DNA from: Poriferisodalis sp964484385
GTDB lineage: Bacteria > Actinomycetota > Acidimicrobiia > Acidimicrobiales > Poriferisodalaceae
Assembly (NCBI GenBank): GCA_964484385.1
Contig: CAZAFV010000020.1
Span: 1 to 48,982 of the forward strand
Length of the DNA: 48,982 nt
Direction: 5' to 3'
Positions 26,376-34,079 of the stretch are shown piece by piece. The notes below the pieces were generated by a model. That model was given only the letters and a program-made list of their open reading frames with translations. It searched no databases and was not told where the DNA came from. The translations under genes were made by a program, and so were the position numbers. Each line of letters opens with the position of its first letter. Within the stretch, counting starts at the first letter, position 1.

Positions 26376-27404
26376 ATGAATGGCGCAGCAGGTGTCGTTG
26401 CTCCGGCCCGGGCAACCGATCTCATCGATCCGTTCGGCCGGATCGTGGGTGACCTGCGCATCTCCGTCACCGACCGGTGCAACTTCCGCTGCCAATACTG
26501 CATGCCGGCCGAAGGCATGACGTGGCTGCCGCGATCGGAGATCTTGAGCTTCGAGGAGATCGAGCGATTTGCCAAGGTGTGCGTGGAGCGATTCGGCTTC
26601 GAGAGCATCCGTCTGACGGGCGGTGAGCCCTTGGTGCGAGCGCATCTGCCGCGGTTGGTCGAACGCCTCGCCGAGCTGGGCGTCGACGTTGCATTGACCA
26701 CCAACGGCGCCACGTTGCGCCTGCATGCCAAGCCGCTGGCTTCCGCTGGCCTGTCGCGCATCAACATCAGCCTCGATTCGCTGCAGCGCGACCGGTTCCT
26801 GGAGCTGACCCGCCGAGATGAGCTGGACCGGGTGCTCGACGGCATCGACGCGGCCGTCGATGCCGGGCTCGACCCGGTGAAGATCAACACGGTCATGATG
26901 CGCGGCATCAACGACGACGAAGTGGTGGACTTCGCCCGGTACGGCCGCGAGCGGGGCGTCGAGGTCCGCTTCATCGAGTTCATGCCGCTCGAAGCCGGCG
27001 ACGTGTGGAATGCAGATGTCGTTGTGCCTGCCGAGGAGATCCTGACGGCAATCTCGGCTGAGTTTCCGACTGCGCCTGTCGTGCGCGCCAACGAACCCGC
27101 CGAGCGCTACCGGTATCTCGATGGCGGCGGTCAGGTCGGGGTCATTGCCAGCGTCACCAAGCCGTTCTGCGGGAACTGCGACCGGGTGCGGCTCACCGCC
27201 GAGGGCCAGTTCCGCACGTGCCTGTTCGCGCTCGACGAGTTCGACATGCGCTCGATCTTGCGTGGTGGTGCAACGGGTGCCGAGCTCGACGATCTGCTGG
27301 CCACTGCCATCCGCGATGCAGTCGGCACAAAGTGGGCCGGTCACTCGATCGGCCAGGTCAACTTCATCAAACCCAAACGGACGATGAGTCAAATCGGCGG
27401 CTGA
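26376..27404 (+). CDS. moaA: GTP 3',8-cyclase MoaA
   Basis: Radical-SAM enzyme of molybdenum cofactor biosynthesis (EC 4.1.99.22), which rearranges GTP to 3',8-cyclo-GTP. The 342-residue protein has the N-terminal cluster motif C-x3-C-x2-C (CNFRCQYC, Cys35/39/42) and the C-terminal cluster C-x2-C-x13-C (CGNCDRVRLTAEGQFRTC). TGGEPLVR and the C-terminal Gly-Gly tail (MSQIGG) required for activity are also present. It lies 70 bp after moeA on the same strand and 36 bp before moaC, suggesting a moeA–moaA–moaC unit. The start is ATG 26376. Confidence 0.97.
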   Translation: MNGAAGVVAPARATDLIDPFGRIVGDLRISVTDRCNFRCQYCMPAEGMTWLPRSEILSFEEIERFAKVCVERFGFESIRLTGGEPLVRAHLPRLVERLAELGVDVALTTNGATLRLHAKPLASAGLSRINISLDSLQRDRFLELTRRDELDRVLDGIDAAVDAGLDPVKINTVMMRGINDDEVVDFARYGRERGVEVRFIEFMPLEAGDVWNADVVVPAEEILTAISAEFPTAPVVRANEPAERYRYLDGGGQVGVIASVTKPFCGNCDRVRLTAEGQFRTCLFALDEFDMRSILRGGATGAELDDLLATAIRDAVGTKWAGHSIGQVNFIKPKRTMSQIGG

Positions 27405-27440
27405 TGCCGCCGATCCGTCAAGCACAGAGGCGGCTAGGAC

Positions 27441-27926
27441 ATGACCGAGTCACCCTTCACCCACTTGGACCCGCTCGGCCGGGCACGCATGGTCGATGTG
27501 ACGCCCAAGGAGGCATCCCACCGCCGGGCGATCGCTCGCTGCCGTGTGCACATGGCAGCAGAGACAGCGTCGCTGGTCGCCCGCGGAGCTATCGCAAAGG
27601 GGGACGTCATCGCGGTCGCCCGCGTGGCCGGCATCCAGGCCGCCAAGCGCACCCCGGATCTCATCCCGCTCTGCCACCCCCTGCTCGTGGGCGCGGTATA
27701 CGTCAACTTCGAGATCGCCGATACGTGGATCGAGATCGAGGCCCAAGTTGAGACGGTGGATCGAACTGGCGTCGAGATGGAGGCGATGACGGCATGTTCG
27801 GTCGCCGCGCTCACGATCTACGACATGTGCAAGTCGGCCGATCGTTCCATGGTCATCGGCGATCTGGCCCTGTGGGAGAAAACGGGCGGCAAGTCGGGCA
27901 CGTACCGCCGCGAGGTGGCACGCTAG
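27441..27926 (+). CDS. moaC: Cyclic pyranopterin monophosphate synthase MoaC
   Basis: Second enzyme of molybdopterin synthesis (EC 4.6.1.17), which turns the MoaA product into cyclic pyranopterin monophosphate in the cytosol. The 161 residues match MoaC. The blocks KRTPDLIPLCHPL, DRTGVEMEAMTACSVAALTIYDMCK and the catalytic Lys region near the end (GGKSGTYRR) are present. It directly follows moaA. MoaD and MoaE (molybdopterin synthase) and MoaB/MogA are not in this window, so the pathway must be completed elsewhere. Confidence 0.97.
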   Translation: MTESPFTHLDPLGRARMVDVTPKEASHRRAIARCRVHMAAETASLVARGAIAKGDVIAVARVAGIQAAKRTPDLIPLCHPLLVGAVYVNFEIADTWIEIEAQVETVDRTGVEMEAMTACSVAALTIYDMCKSADRSMVIGDLALWEKTGGKSGTYRREVAR

Positions 27927-27957
27927 GGAGCAGGCCCGCCCGCGAGGCAGGTGTTGC

Positions 27958-28464
27958 GTGACACAACTGGTCTTGGTGCTGTTGGCGGTCATTTGGATCG
28001 TGGTGCTGGCGCCGGACGTCGCTCGCCTGTTGCAACCGCGCCGGAGGGCGACATCTTCGGTCGATCAATTCCGCCAGCAGCTCGACTCGCTCGGCCGATC
28101 CGCGCCGGCCGCAGCGCAGATCTCCCAGGGGCACGCACGCAAACGCGTCGGCGATCCTCAGCGACGCTGGACGAGCCCGTCCACGTCGATGCCGGCCACT
28201 CCAGCCCAGGCTGCAACGCGTCGGCGCGACATCGGCACGCTCCTGGTGCTGTGCACACTGGTGACGCTTGCAGGCGCACTCGTCACAGGATCGCGCTGGG
28301 CGCTTGCTGCGTGTGCCCTGATGCTCGTGGCTTCATTGGCATTCGTCATGCTCATAGTGCGCCGCCGCCGTGCAGCGCCGACCGCCGAAGTGCACTACCT
28401 GCCGCTGCGCGATCCCGCCACCGCTTCGACGGTCAGGATGATTCGCCGTCAGGCGAACCAATAG
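27958..28464 (+). CDS. Membrane protein, SepX/GlpR-like
   Basis: 168-residue membrane protein of the actinobacterial block galU–moeA–(moaC)–membrane protein. The N-terminal helix and following patch (LVLVLLAVIWIVVLAPDVAR, then VDQFRQQLDSLGRS) have the shape of Streptomyces SepX and Corynebacterium GlpR: a tryptophan-containing helix, a Pro at its end, a basic stretch, then a short [FS]-x-x-x-[LI]-x-x-L helix. About 50 residues of Ser/Pro/Arg-rich linker follow, then two more helices at about 93-130. Published SepX/GlpR proteins bind Glp and help place the division septum. Function here is inferred from motif and order only. The start is GTG 27958. Confidence 0.6.
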   Translation: MTQLVLVLLAVIWIVVLAPDVARLLQPRRRATSSVDQFRQQLDSLGRSAPAAAQISQGHARKRVGDPQRRWTSPSTSMPATPAQAATRRRDIGTLLVLCTLVTLAGALVTGSRWALAACALMLVASLAFVMLIVRRRRAAPTAEVHYLPLRDPATASTVRMIRRQANQ

Positions 28465-28529
28465 GCACAGTGCTGTCAGGCAAACGAGTAAGCACAGCAC
28501 CGCAGGTATATTCGGCGGTCGCCCATCTC

Positions 28530-28602
28530 GGGGGTGTAGCTCAGTTGGTAGAGCGCTTCGGTCGCATCGAAGAGGCCAGGGGTTCGATTCCCCTCACCTC
28601 CA
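28530..28602 (+). tRNA. tRNA-Ala (anticodon CGC)
   Basis: Complete cloverleaf of 73 nt. Acceptor 28530-28536 pairs with 28595-28601 (one G-U). D arm: GCTC…GAGC. Anticodon stem: CTTCG/CGAAG with loop GTCGCAT, anticodon CGC at 28563-28565, reading GCG. T arm: AGGGG TTCGATT CCCCT. Discriminator A at 28602; CCA is not encoded. The acceptor contains the G3:U70 pair that AlaRS requires, which supports Ala independently of the anticodon. Confidence 0.96.
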
Positions 28603-28621
28603 CAGCTTCAGCAGCGGGCGC

Positions 28622-29278
28622 ATGAACCCGGCTTTCTATGTGGTTGCGATCGCCTTGACGTCGATGGTGATGGCACTCTGCCAGGCGATGCACGCCGGCT
28701 TCCCACGGCTGCGGCGCGCCCCGAGCGACGGCGCGTTGATCGATGGCCGCTACCGGAATGTTGCCGTCAACGGCGGCGTCGCTCTCGCTACCTACGTCGC
28801 CGGCATCGTGCTACTCGGCGGATACCTGATCGACGCCGACCGTGCCTCGCGCTGGTACGCGCCCATTCTGGTGCTGCTGCTGTACGACTTCGGCTACTAC
28901 TGGCTCCATCGCGCATTGCACTGGCGATCGCTGATGCGCAGGGTCCATTGGGTGCATCATCGAACCTCGCACCCAACCGCCGTCGATTCGCTGTACCTGC
29001 ATCCGCTGGAGACTGTTGCTGGCGTCGTGGTGCTGCTGGCCAGCATGGCGGCAGTCGGCCCGCTCGGGACGGGGGCGTTCATCGCGGCGGCGATCTCGCA
29101 CTCACTCGTCAATGTGCTCGTGCATGCAAACCTGCACACACCGGCACGACTCGCGTGGCTCACGAACCACTGGTCGGCGCGTCACGATGCACACCACAGC
29201 GATGGCGGCAACTTCGCCACCATCACACCGCTGTGGGATTGGCTATGCGGCACTGCCGCCCGGAGCCGGCACGCATGA
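28622..29278 (+). CDS. Fatty-acid hydroxylase / sterol-desaturase family di-iron membrane protein
   Basis: 218-residue membrane protein of the FA_hydroxylase superfamily. Several hydrophobic segments surround the histidine boxes that hold the di-iron centre: HRALH, HWVHHRTSHP and a C-terminal HDAHHSDG with NHW before it. Members hydroxylate or desaturate sterols, fatty acids or carotenoids using O2. The gene begins 19 bp after the tRNA and overlaps the next gene by 4 bp (ATGA), so the two products are translationally coupled. The partner is an NSDHL-like dehydrogenase, and a lipid or sterol-like substrate is therefore plausible. The substrate cannot be read from the sequence. Confidence 0.88.
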   Translation: MNPAFYVVAIALTSMVMALCQAMHAGFPRLRRAPSDGALIDGRYRNVAVNGGVALATYVAGIVLLGGYLIDADRASRWYAPILVLLLYDFGYYWLHRALHWRSLMRRVHWVHHRTSHPTAVDSLYLHPLETVAGVVVLLASMAAVGPLGTGAFIAAAISHSLVNVLVHANLHTPARLAWLTNHWSARHDAHHSDGGNFATITPLWDWLCGTAARSRHA

Positions 29279-30291
29279 ATCGCCCAGAGCCGGCGGAGGC
29301 TCCCGTGCTGGTGACCGGTGGGTGCGGCTTCATCGGCTCAGCGGTCGTGCGTGCGTTCGCAGATGCGGGCCGGCAGGTACGTGCGGTCAGTCCGCGTTGC
29401 CGCCCGTTCCGCGACGATGTGCAGTTCCTGGATCTGGACGTCAGAGACGCGGCCGGCCTCACCGAGGCCTGCAGCGGGGTCGAAACGGTGGTCCACTGCG
29501 CCTCGGTGGTGCAGACCCGCAACACGGCGCAGGACGAGATGTGGGCAGTGAACCACGGTGGCACGCGCAACGTCCTGGAAGCGTGCCGGCGGGGCAGCGT
29601 GCGCAAGCTCGTGCACATCAGCTCTGCAAGCGTCGTGTACGAAGGCCGCGATCTCGAGGCGGGCGACGAAGAGCTGCCGTATTCCACGGCGTCGTTGAGC
29701 GCGTACGCGGACAGCAAGATCGCAGCCGAACAAGACGTCCTGGAGTTCGCCGCCGAGGGGGGCACCAGCGCATGCGCACTCCGGCCCCACGTGGTGTTCG
29801 GCCCCGGCGATACACGATTCCTCCCCAACATCTTGCGACGGGCCGACGGCGCCGGCGTCCGGGAGGTGGGGACGCGCAGCAAGCTCTCCGACTTCGTCTA
29901 CATCGACAACGTCGTCGACGCAGTGGTGGCTGCGGAGACCAGGCTCGATCCGGGTAGTCCAGTGTGCGGTCAGGCGTACTTTGTGACGAACGGCGAGCCG
30001 ATCGCATTCTTCGAGTTGGTCGAACGGCTGCTCACGGCGATGGGTTACCCGCCTGTGCGCAAGCGCGTGCCGTACTGGCTCGCATATGCCGCCGCCGGCC
30101 TGGTGGAGGCGTCGCACTCGGTGGTGCGCAGAGGCGGAACCTCCGAGGACGGGTTGTCGAGGTTCGCTGTCCGGTACTTGAACACGCACCACTACTTCCG
30201 TATCGACAAGGCCATGCGCGACCTGCACTGGCGGCCCCGGACGTCGCTTGCCGAGGGAGTCCAGCTGACCGCAGCAGCCGCGACCCGGTGA
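29275..30291 (+). CDS. NAD(P)-dependent short-chain dehydrogenase, 3β-HSD/NSDHL-like
   Basis: 338-residue extended short-chain dehydrogenase of the 3β-hydroxysteroid dehydrogenase/epimerase group. The nucleotide motif is TGGCGFIGSAVV, the catalytic Tyr-x3-Lys is AYADSK, and the Ser is in the preceding HISSAS stretch. The C-terminal region (RYLNTHHYFRIDKAMRDLHWRP) resembles sterol-4α-carboxylate 3-dehydrogenase (NSDHL/ERG26) and the related bacterial OleD reductase. It starts at ATG 29275, overlapping the stop of the hydroxylase gene. A joint role in oxidising and then dehydrogenating a lipid or terpenoid ring is an inference. OleD-like 2-alkyl-3-oxoacid reduction is an alternative. Confidence 0.82.
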   Translation: MNRPEPAEAPVLVTGGCGFIGSAVVRAFADAGRQVRAVSPRCRPFRDDVQFLDLDVRDAAGLTEACSGVETVVHCASVVQTRNTAQDEMWAVNHGGTRNVLEACRRGSVRKLVHISSASVVYEGRDLEAGDEELPYSTASLSAYADSKIAAEQDVLEFAAEGGTSACALRPHVVFGPGDTRFLPNILRRADGAGVREVGTRSKLSDFVYIDNVVDAVVAAETRLDPGSPVCGQAYFVTNGEPIAFFELVERLLTAMGYPPVRKRVPYWLAYAAAGLVEASHSVVRRGGTSEDGLSRFAVRYLNTHHYFRIDKAMRDLHWRPRTSLAEGVQLTAAAATR

Positions 30292-30361
30292 TCTGCCAGT
30301 GGCGAAGCTGGCCGGCTTGGACAGTTAGCGTGTTTGCTCGGTAGCAGAACCTCATCTTCAC

Positions 30362-31483
30362 ATGAACCTGTTCGGATCCGGAATGAAACGCCTTGCCGCA
30401 CACCTGGCGGGCGTCGCCGTGATGCTGCTGTTGGCGGCCTGCGCGCCCGGAAACGCTGGTGATGCAGAGGCGCCGGTGGCGTCGGCAGACCCGGTGCCGG
30501 TGCAGGCAACCCAGGACGTCGACTTGCTGGAGACGGTGCGGTCGCGGGGTGTTCTCAACTGCGGTGTGTACGGCGCTGCGGTGGCATTCTCCGAGACGCA
30601 GCCGGATGGCAGCACGACCGGGTTCGATGCTGACTACTGCCGTGCGCTGTCCATCGTGATGCTCGGCGACGCCACCGCAGTCAACTTCGTGCCGCTCACC
30701 TCCGCCGAGCGGTTCACGGCACTGCAGACCGGCGTCATCGATGTGCTGGTGCGCACCACGACGTGGACGCAGAGCCGCGACGGCGACCTGGGGTTCGACT
30801 TCGCACCCGTCACCTTCTACGACGGCCAGCAGCTCATGGGACGCGCCAGCGACGGGTTCAGCGCTGCGTCCACGGTGGCGGACATCGCCGGCGCAACGGT
30901 GTGCGCCACGGCGGGCACGACCACCGAGAAGAACATGGCGGACGCGGCCGATGCAGCCGGCGTCGAGATCAAGCTGGCGACGTTCGAAGATCTCGACATC
31001 ATCACCGACAGCTTCATCAACGGCGTGTGCGATCTGATGACCACTGACGGTTCGGGGCTGGTCGGCCGCAAGGCTCGCCAGGAGGGCGATCAGGAATGGG
31101 TGATCTTCCCCGCAGCACCGTTCTCCAAGGAGCCGTTGGCCCCGGTATACCTGCCGAACCAGTCCACCTTCGGCGACATCGTCAACTGGACCGTCTATGC
31201 CACGATCATCTTCGACGAGAAGGGCATCACCTCAGCCAACGTCGATGACTTGCTGAGCAGCGGCGAACTCGATGCCGAGGCAGTCCGGCTGCTCGGGGGC
31301 GAAGGCGAGCTGCAATCCAAGATGGGCCTGGCGCCTGATGCGTTCTACGAGGTGGTTCGCCAGATCGGGAACTACGACGAGATCTACACGCGCAATCTCG
31401 AATCTGTCGGATTGCGGCGAGCCGGCACGCCCAATGCGCGCTGGACCGAAGGCGGGCTGATCTACGCCCCGCCAGCGCGCTGA
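30362..31483 (+). CDS. AapJ-type amino-acid ABC transporter substrate-binding lipoprotein
   Basis: 373-residue extracellular binding protein of the general L-amino acid (AapJ/BztA-like) group. The signal ends in a lipobox LLAAC. The mature protein begins near RGVLNCGVYGAAVAFSE, with later landmarks TGFDADYCRALSIVMLG, RFTALQTGVIDVLVRTTTWTQSRD and VRQIGNYDEIYTRNLESVG. No permease or ATPase genes lie nearby, so the partner transporter is encoded elsewhere. ATG 30383 (MKRLAAHL) gives an equally good signal peptide, and no clear ribosome-binding site decides. Confidence 0.85.
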   Translation: MNLFGSGMKRLAAHLAGVAVMLLLAACAPGNAGDAEAPVASADPVPVQATQDVDLLETVRSRGVLNCGVYGAAVAFSETQPDGSTTGFDADYCRALSIVMLGDATAVNFVPLTSAERFTALQTGVIDVLVRTTTWTQSRDGDLGFDFAPVTFYDGQQLMGRASDGFSAASTVADIAGATVCATAGTTTEKNMADAADAAGVEIKLATFEDLDIITDSFINGVCDLMTTDGSGLVGRKARQEGDQEWVIFPAAPFSKEPLAPVYLPNQSTFGDIVNWTVYATIIFDEKGITSANVDDLLSSGELDAEAVRLLGGEGELQSKMGLAPDAFYEVVRQIGNYDEIYTRNLESVGLRRAGTPNARWTEGGLIYAPPAR

Positions 31484-31573
31484 AGGGCTGCCAGGAGGCC
31501 CAGTCGCTGACAGCCTGCATATTGTCCACAGGTCTTGCACCGGCTTGTGGAAACAGGTGCGGCCGCACCACCT

Positions 31574-33931
31574 CTATGCAGTGGCGGCCTGATAGCCAAT
31601 ATTCGGGACGGTGAGGATGTAGGTGGGGTCCCTGGCGTCGTCGCCGAGCTTGGCTCGCAGGTCTTTGATGAAGGTGCGCACGCGTTGAGCATCGCCGCTG
31701 GAGCCTTCGCCCCAGACGGTCTCGAGCAACTGCTCGTAGCTGAGCGCGCGGCCGGCGTTGATGCACAGTTCCGACAGCAGCTTGTATTCCGTCGGCGTCA
31801 GGTTGGCCGCCTGCCCCGCGATCGTGGCGGTGTGCGTCAGATAGTCCACCGTGAGATCCCCGAGCCGGTAGGGCTCGGCGTGCCGCGACTGGGATTGCCG
31901 GCGCAGTGCGGCCGCGATGCGGGCCAGCAGCTCGGTGGGCGAGAAGGGCTTCACGATGTAATCGGCGGCGCCCAGCTCAAGAGCCTTGGCGACCAGTTGA
32001 TCGTCGCCTCGCCCGGACACGAATATGACGGGCACGTCCAGCAGCTTGGGGACGTGCCTGATCACCTCGAAGGCATCGGTTCCGGGCAGCAGCAGGTCCA
32101 GCAACGCGAGATGGGGCATCTCGCTGTCCAGCAGATTCCCGACCTCGCTGGGGTCGCTGGTGACAATGGGGGTATAGCCGGCTTTGGCCAGCGTGCTGCG
32201 GACAAAGCGCAGCGTTTGCAGATCATCGTCGACCACCAGGATGCGCTCCACCCTCGTCGCCGCTGGAGATTCGTCCTGTTCGCCGGGCTCGTCATGTGCG
32301 GTCACGATCACCGGTTCGTCGAGGGCGGGAATGGTGAAGGTGAACTGGGCACCCCGGCCGTGCCCCGCACTGTGTGCCCAGATGCGGCCGCCGTGAGCCT
32401 CCACGATGCCTCGGCAGATGGCAAGGCCCAGCCCGTAGCCGCTGTCGGCACTGCCGGGGTCGCTGCGGTCGCCGCGGGAGAACTTGGTGAACAACAGCGG
32501 CAGACGCTCGGGGTCGATCCCGGTGCCCTCGTCGGTGACCGAAACTGCCACATGGGTCCCGTCCAGTGACGCGGAGACGCTGATCGTGGACCACTCGCTC
32601 GAATTCGCAGCGGCGTTGGAGAACAGATTGTGCAGCACCTGCACGATCCTCTGCCTGTCGCCCCAGACACGGGGAAGGTTCGGCGTGTGCTCCATCTCGA
32701 CGCTGTGACGATGCCCGCCGCTGAGGAACGCATTCTTGGCCTGCTCGACAACCGACTCCAAGTCCATCGGCTCCGGCGATACCGACAGCGTTCCTGCCTC
32801 GATGCGAGTCATGTCCAGCAGGTCGTTGATCAAGTCGCGCATGTGGTCGGCCTGCTCTTCGACGATGCGGAAGAACTGGCGCACCTCGGCAGGATCCGGC
32901 GGGATCAGTGAGCTGCGCATAGTGGCAGCCGAACCTTTGATCGATGTCAGCGGCGCTCGAAGCTCGTGGCTCACCATCGCCAGGAACTCGGCCCGGAGTC
33001 GCTCCATGTCCTCCAGCGGCGACAGGTCCTGGACCGTCGCGATCACGGTCTCCAGCTCGCCGTCGGCGGTTCGGATCGGCGCTGCGCTGACCAGCGTCGG
33101 CACCTCGCTGCCGTCGGGGTGCGCGATGACGATCTCCTCCGCATGCACGGTCTCGCCGCCGGTCAGCGCCAGTTCGAACGGCAGATCCTCGAAGGCGATC
33201 TCCGACCCGTCCAGCCGCTTGTACCGCAGCCGCTCCAGGCTCGCCACGGCAACGTGCCCGTGCTCCGGATCCACGCGGGCGATGCGGCGCGCCTCGCGGT
33301 TCGCCATGACGATGCTCTGCGAGGCCACGTCGGCCACCAGCACCCCGACCGGGGAAGCGTTGACAAACGCCTCGAGGTCGGCTTTGGAACGCCGCTCATC
33401 GCCGTAGCGACGCGCATTGATGAGCGTGAGGGCCGCCTGGCTGGCGAACACCTCCAGGATCTCCTCGTCCTCGCGCGTGAAGTCAGACTCGCCGTGCGGC
33501 TTGCCGACATAGATCGAACCGACCTGGCCGTCGCGGCCCCTGATCTGAGCGCTGATGAACGCGCCGATCTGCGGCTGGAATCCTGGGAACCCCGCAGCGT
33601 CCACGTGAGCCACGAAATCGGTGATCCGGAGCGGATCCCGCAGCCCACTGAGATACCTGAACAGCTCGATGCCGGTGTCATAGCCCACCACCGTGTCCTG
33701 CTGCTTTGCGGACAGACCTGAGAACAGCAGATCCTGCAGTTCCCCGGCATCATCGATGGTGGTGATTGCCCCGTATCGGGCACCGGTCAGCGTGCGGACA
33801 CTGTCCGCCACGCTCTGCAGCACCGTGTCGAGGTCGAGATCCTCACTGATGCGCTGGATTGCCTCAGTCAGCCCCGACAGCCGGGACCGCAGCATCTCGT
33901 TCTCCGCCCGCAAGCGGTCGATTTCAGCCAA
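31574..33931 (-). CDS. Fused GAF–PAS–histidine kinase–receiver–OmpR-type DNA-binding protein
   Basis: One 785-residue cytosolic protein that combines an entire two-component system. Domains in order: N-terminal coiled coil (1-25), GAF (about 25-175), PAS (about 185-300), HisKA with phosphoacceptor His322 in VSHELRAPL, HATPase with N-box (HNLFSNAA, about 434-441), G1 (DEGTG, 467-471) and G2 (GYGLGLA, 498-504). Then come a receiver (563-675) with acidic pocket VVDDD, phospho-Asp612 in LLDLLLPG and Lys661 in VKPF, and a winged helix (686-785, LTPTEYKLLSEL, YEQLLETVWG, VRTFIKDLRAKLG). No transmembrane segment is visible, so the signal is probably internal or a diffusible ligand or redox cue. It is divergent from the SCO1-like gene, which it may control. 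Such kinase-to-DNA-binding fusions exist but are uncommon. Confidence 0.9.
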   Translation of the reverse strand: MAEIDRLRAENEMLRSRLSGLTEAIQRISEDLDLDTVLQSVADSVRTLTGARYGAITTIDDAGELQDLLFSGLSAKQQDTVVGYDTGIELFRYLSGLRDPLRITDFVAHVDAAGFPGFQPQIGAFISAQIRGRDGQVGSIYVGKPHGESDFTREDEEILEVFASQAALTLINARRYGDERRSKADLEAFVNASPVGVLVADVASQSIVMANREARRIARVDPEHGHVAVASLERLRYKRLDGSEIAFEDLPFELALTGGETVHAEEIVIAHPDGSEVPTLVSAAPIRTADGELETVIATVQDLSPLEDMERLRAEFLAMVSHELRAPLTSIKGSAATMRSSLIPPDPAEVRQFFRIVEEQADHMRDLINDLLDMTRIEAGTLSVSPEPMDLESVVEQAKNAFLSGGHRHSVEMEHTPNLPRVWGDRQRIVQVLHNLFSNAAANSSEWSTISVSASLDGTHVAVSVTDEGTGIDPERLPLLFTKFSRGDRSDPGSADSGYGLGLAICRGIVEAHGGRIWAHSAGHGRGAQFTFTIPALDEPVIVTAHDEPGEQDESPAATRVERILVVDDDLQTLRFVRSTLAKAGYTPIVTSDPSEVGNLLDSEMPHLALLDLLLPGTDAFEVIRHVPKLLDVPVIFVSGRGDDQLVAKALELGAADYIVKPFSPTELLARIAAALRRQSQSRHAEPYRLGDLTVDYLTHTATIAGQAANLTPTEYKLLSELCINAGRALSYEQLLETVWGEGSSGDAQRVRTFIKDLRAKLGDDARDPTYILTVPNIGYQAATA

Positions 33932-33970
33932 GCCGGCACCTTTCTTGACTGCCGTCGAGTGTGACGCAAT

Positions 33971-34036
33971 CTAGTGCCGACTACAACATCCGCCGCGAGC
34001 CAGGGGCGCTGTCTGGCGACGAAAACTCGGCACTAG
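33971..34036. promoter_or_regulatory. Inverted repeat in divergent promoter region (candidate operator)
   Basis: A perfect 10-bp inverted repeat: CTAGTGCCGA at 33971-33980 and TCGGCACTAG at 34027-34036, with a 46-bp spacer. It lies between the start of the fused kinase/DNA-binding gene (33931) and the SCO1-like gene (34080). The position suits an operator for both promoters. The long spacer argues against a terminator. There is no proof of function. Confidence 0.45.
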
Positions 34037-34079
34037 CGTCCGGCGATATGCAGGGCACCGAGCCCGACCGGGGCCGATA

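Noticed and set aside
25142..27091. A 649-codon minus-strand frame opposite moeA and moaA
   Set aside because: Both plus-strand genes have full catalytic motifs. The antisense product has no recognisable features.
28581..28602. tRNA-Ala 3' end as an attachment site for an integrated element
   Set aside because: No second copy of the 3' end downstream in the window and no integrase or phage gene nearby.
30300..30361. σ70-like promoter (TTGGAC … TAGCAG) upstream of the amino-acid-binding lipoprotein
   Set aside because: Spacing of 19 bases and poor match to both hexamers; not convincing in GC-rich DNA.
31522..31554. DnaA-box-like 9-mer (TTGTCCACA) and a weaker inverse copy (GTTTCCACA as read on the minus strand)
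   Set aside because: Only one good box, no AT-rich region, no dnaA/dnaN neighbours. Expected by chance in a convergent gap.
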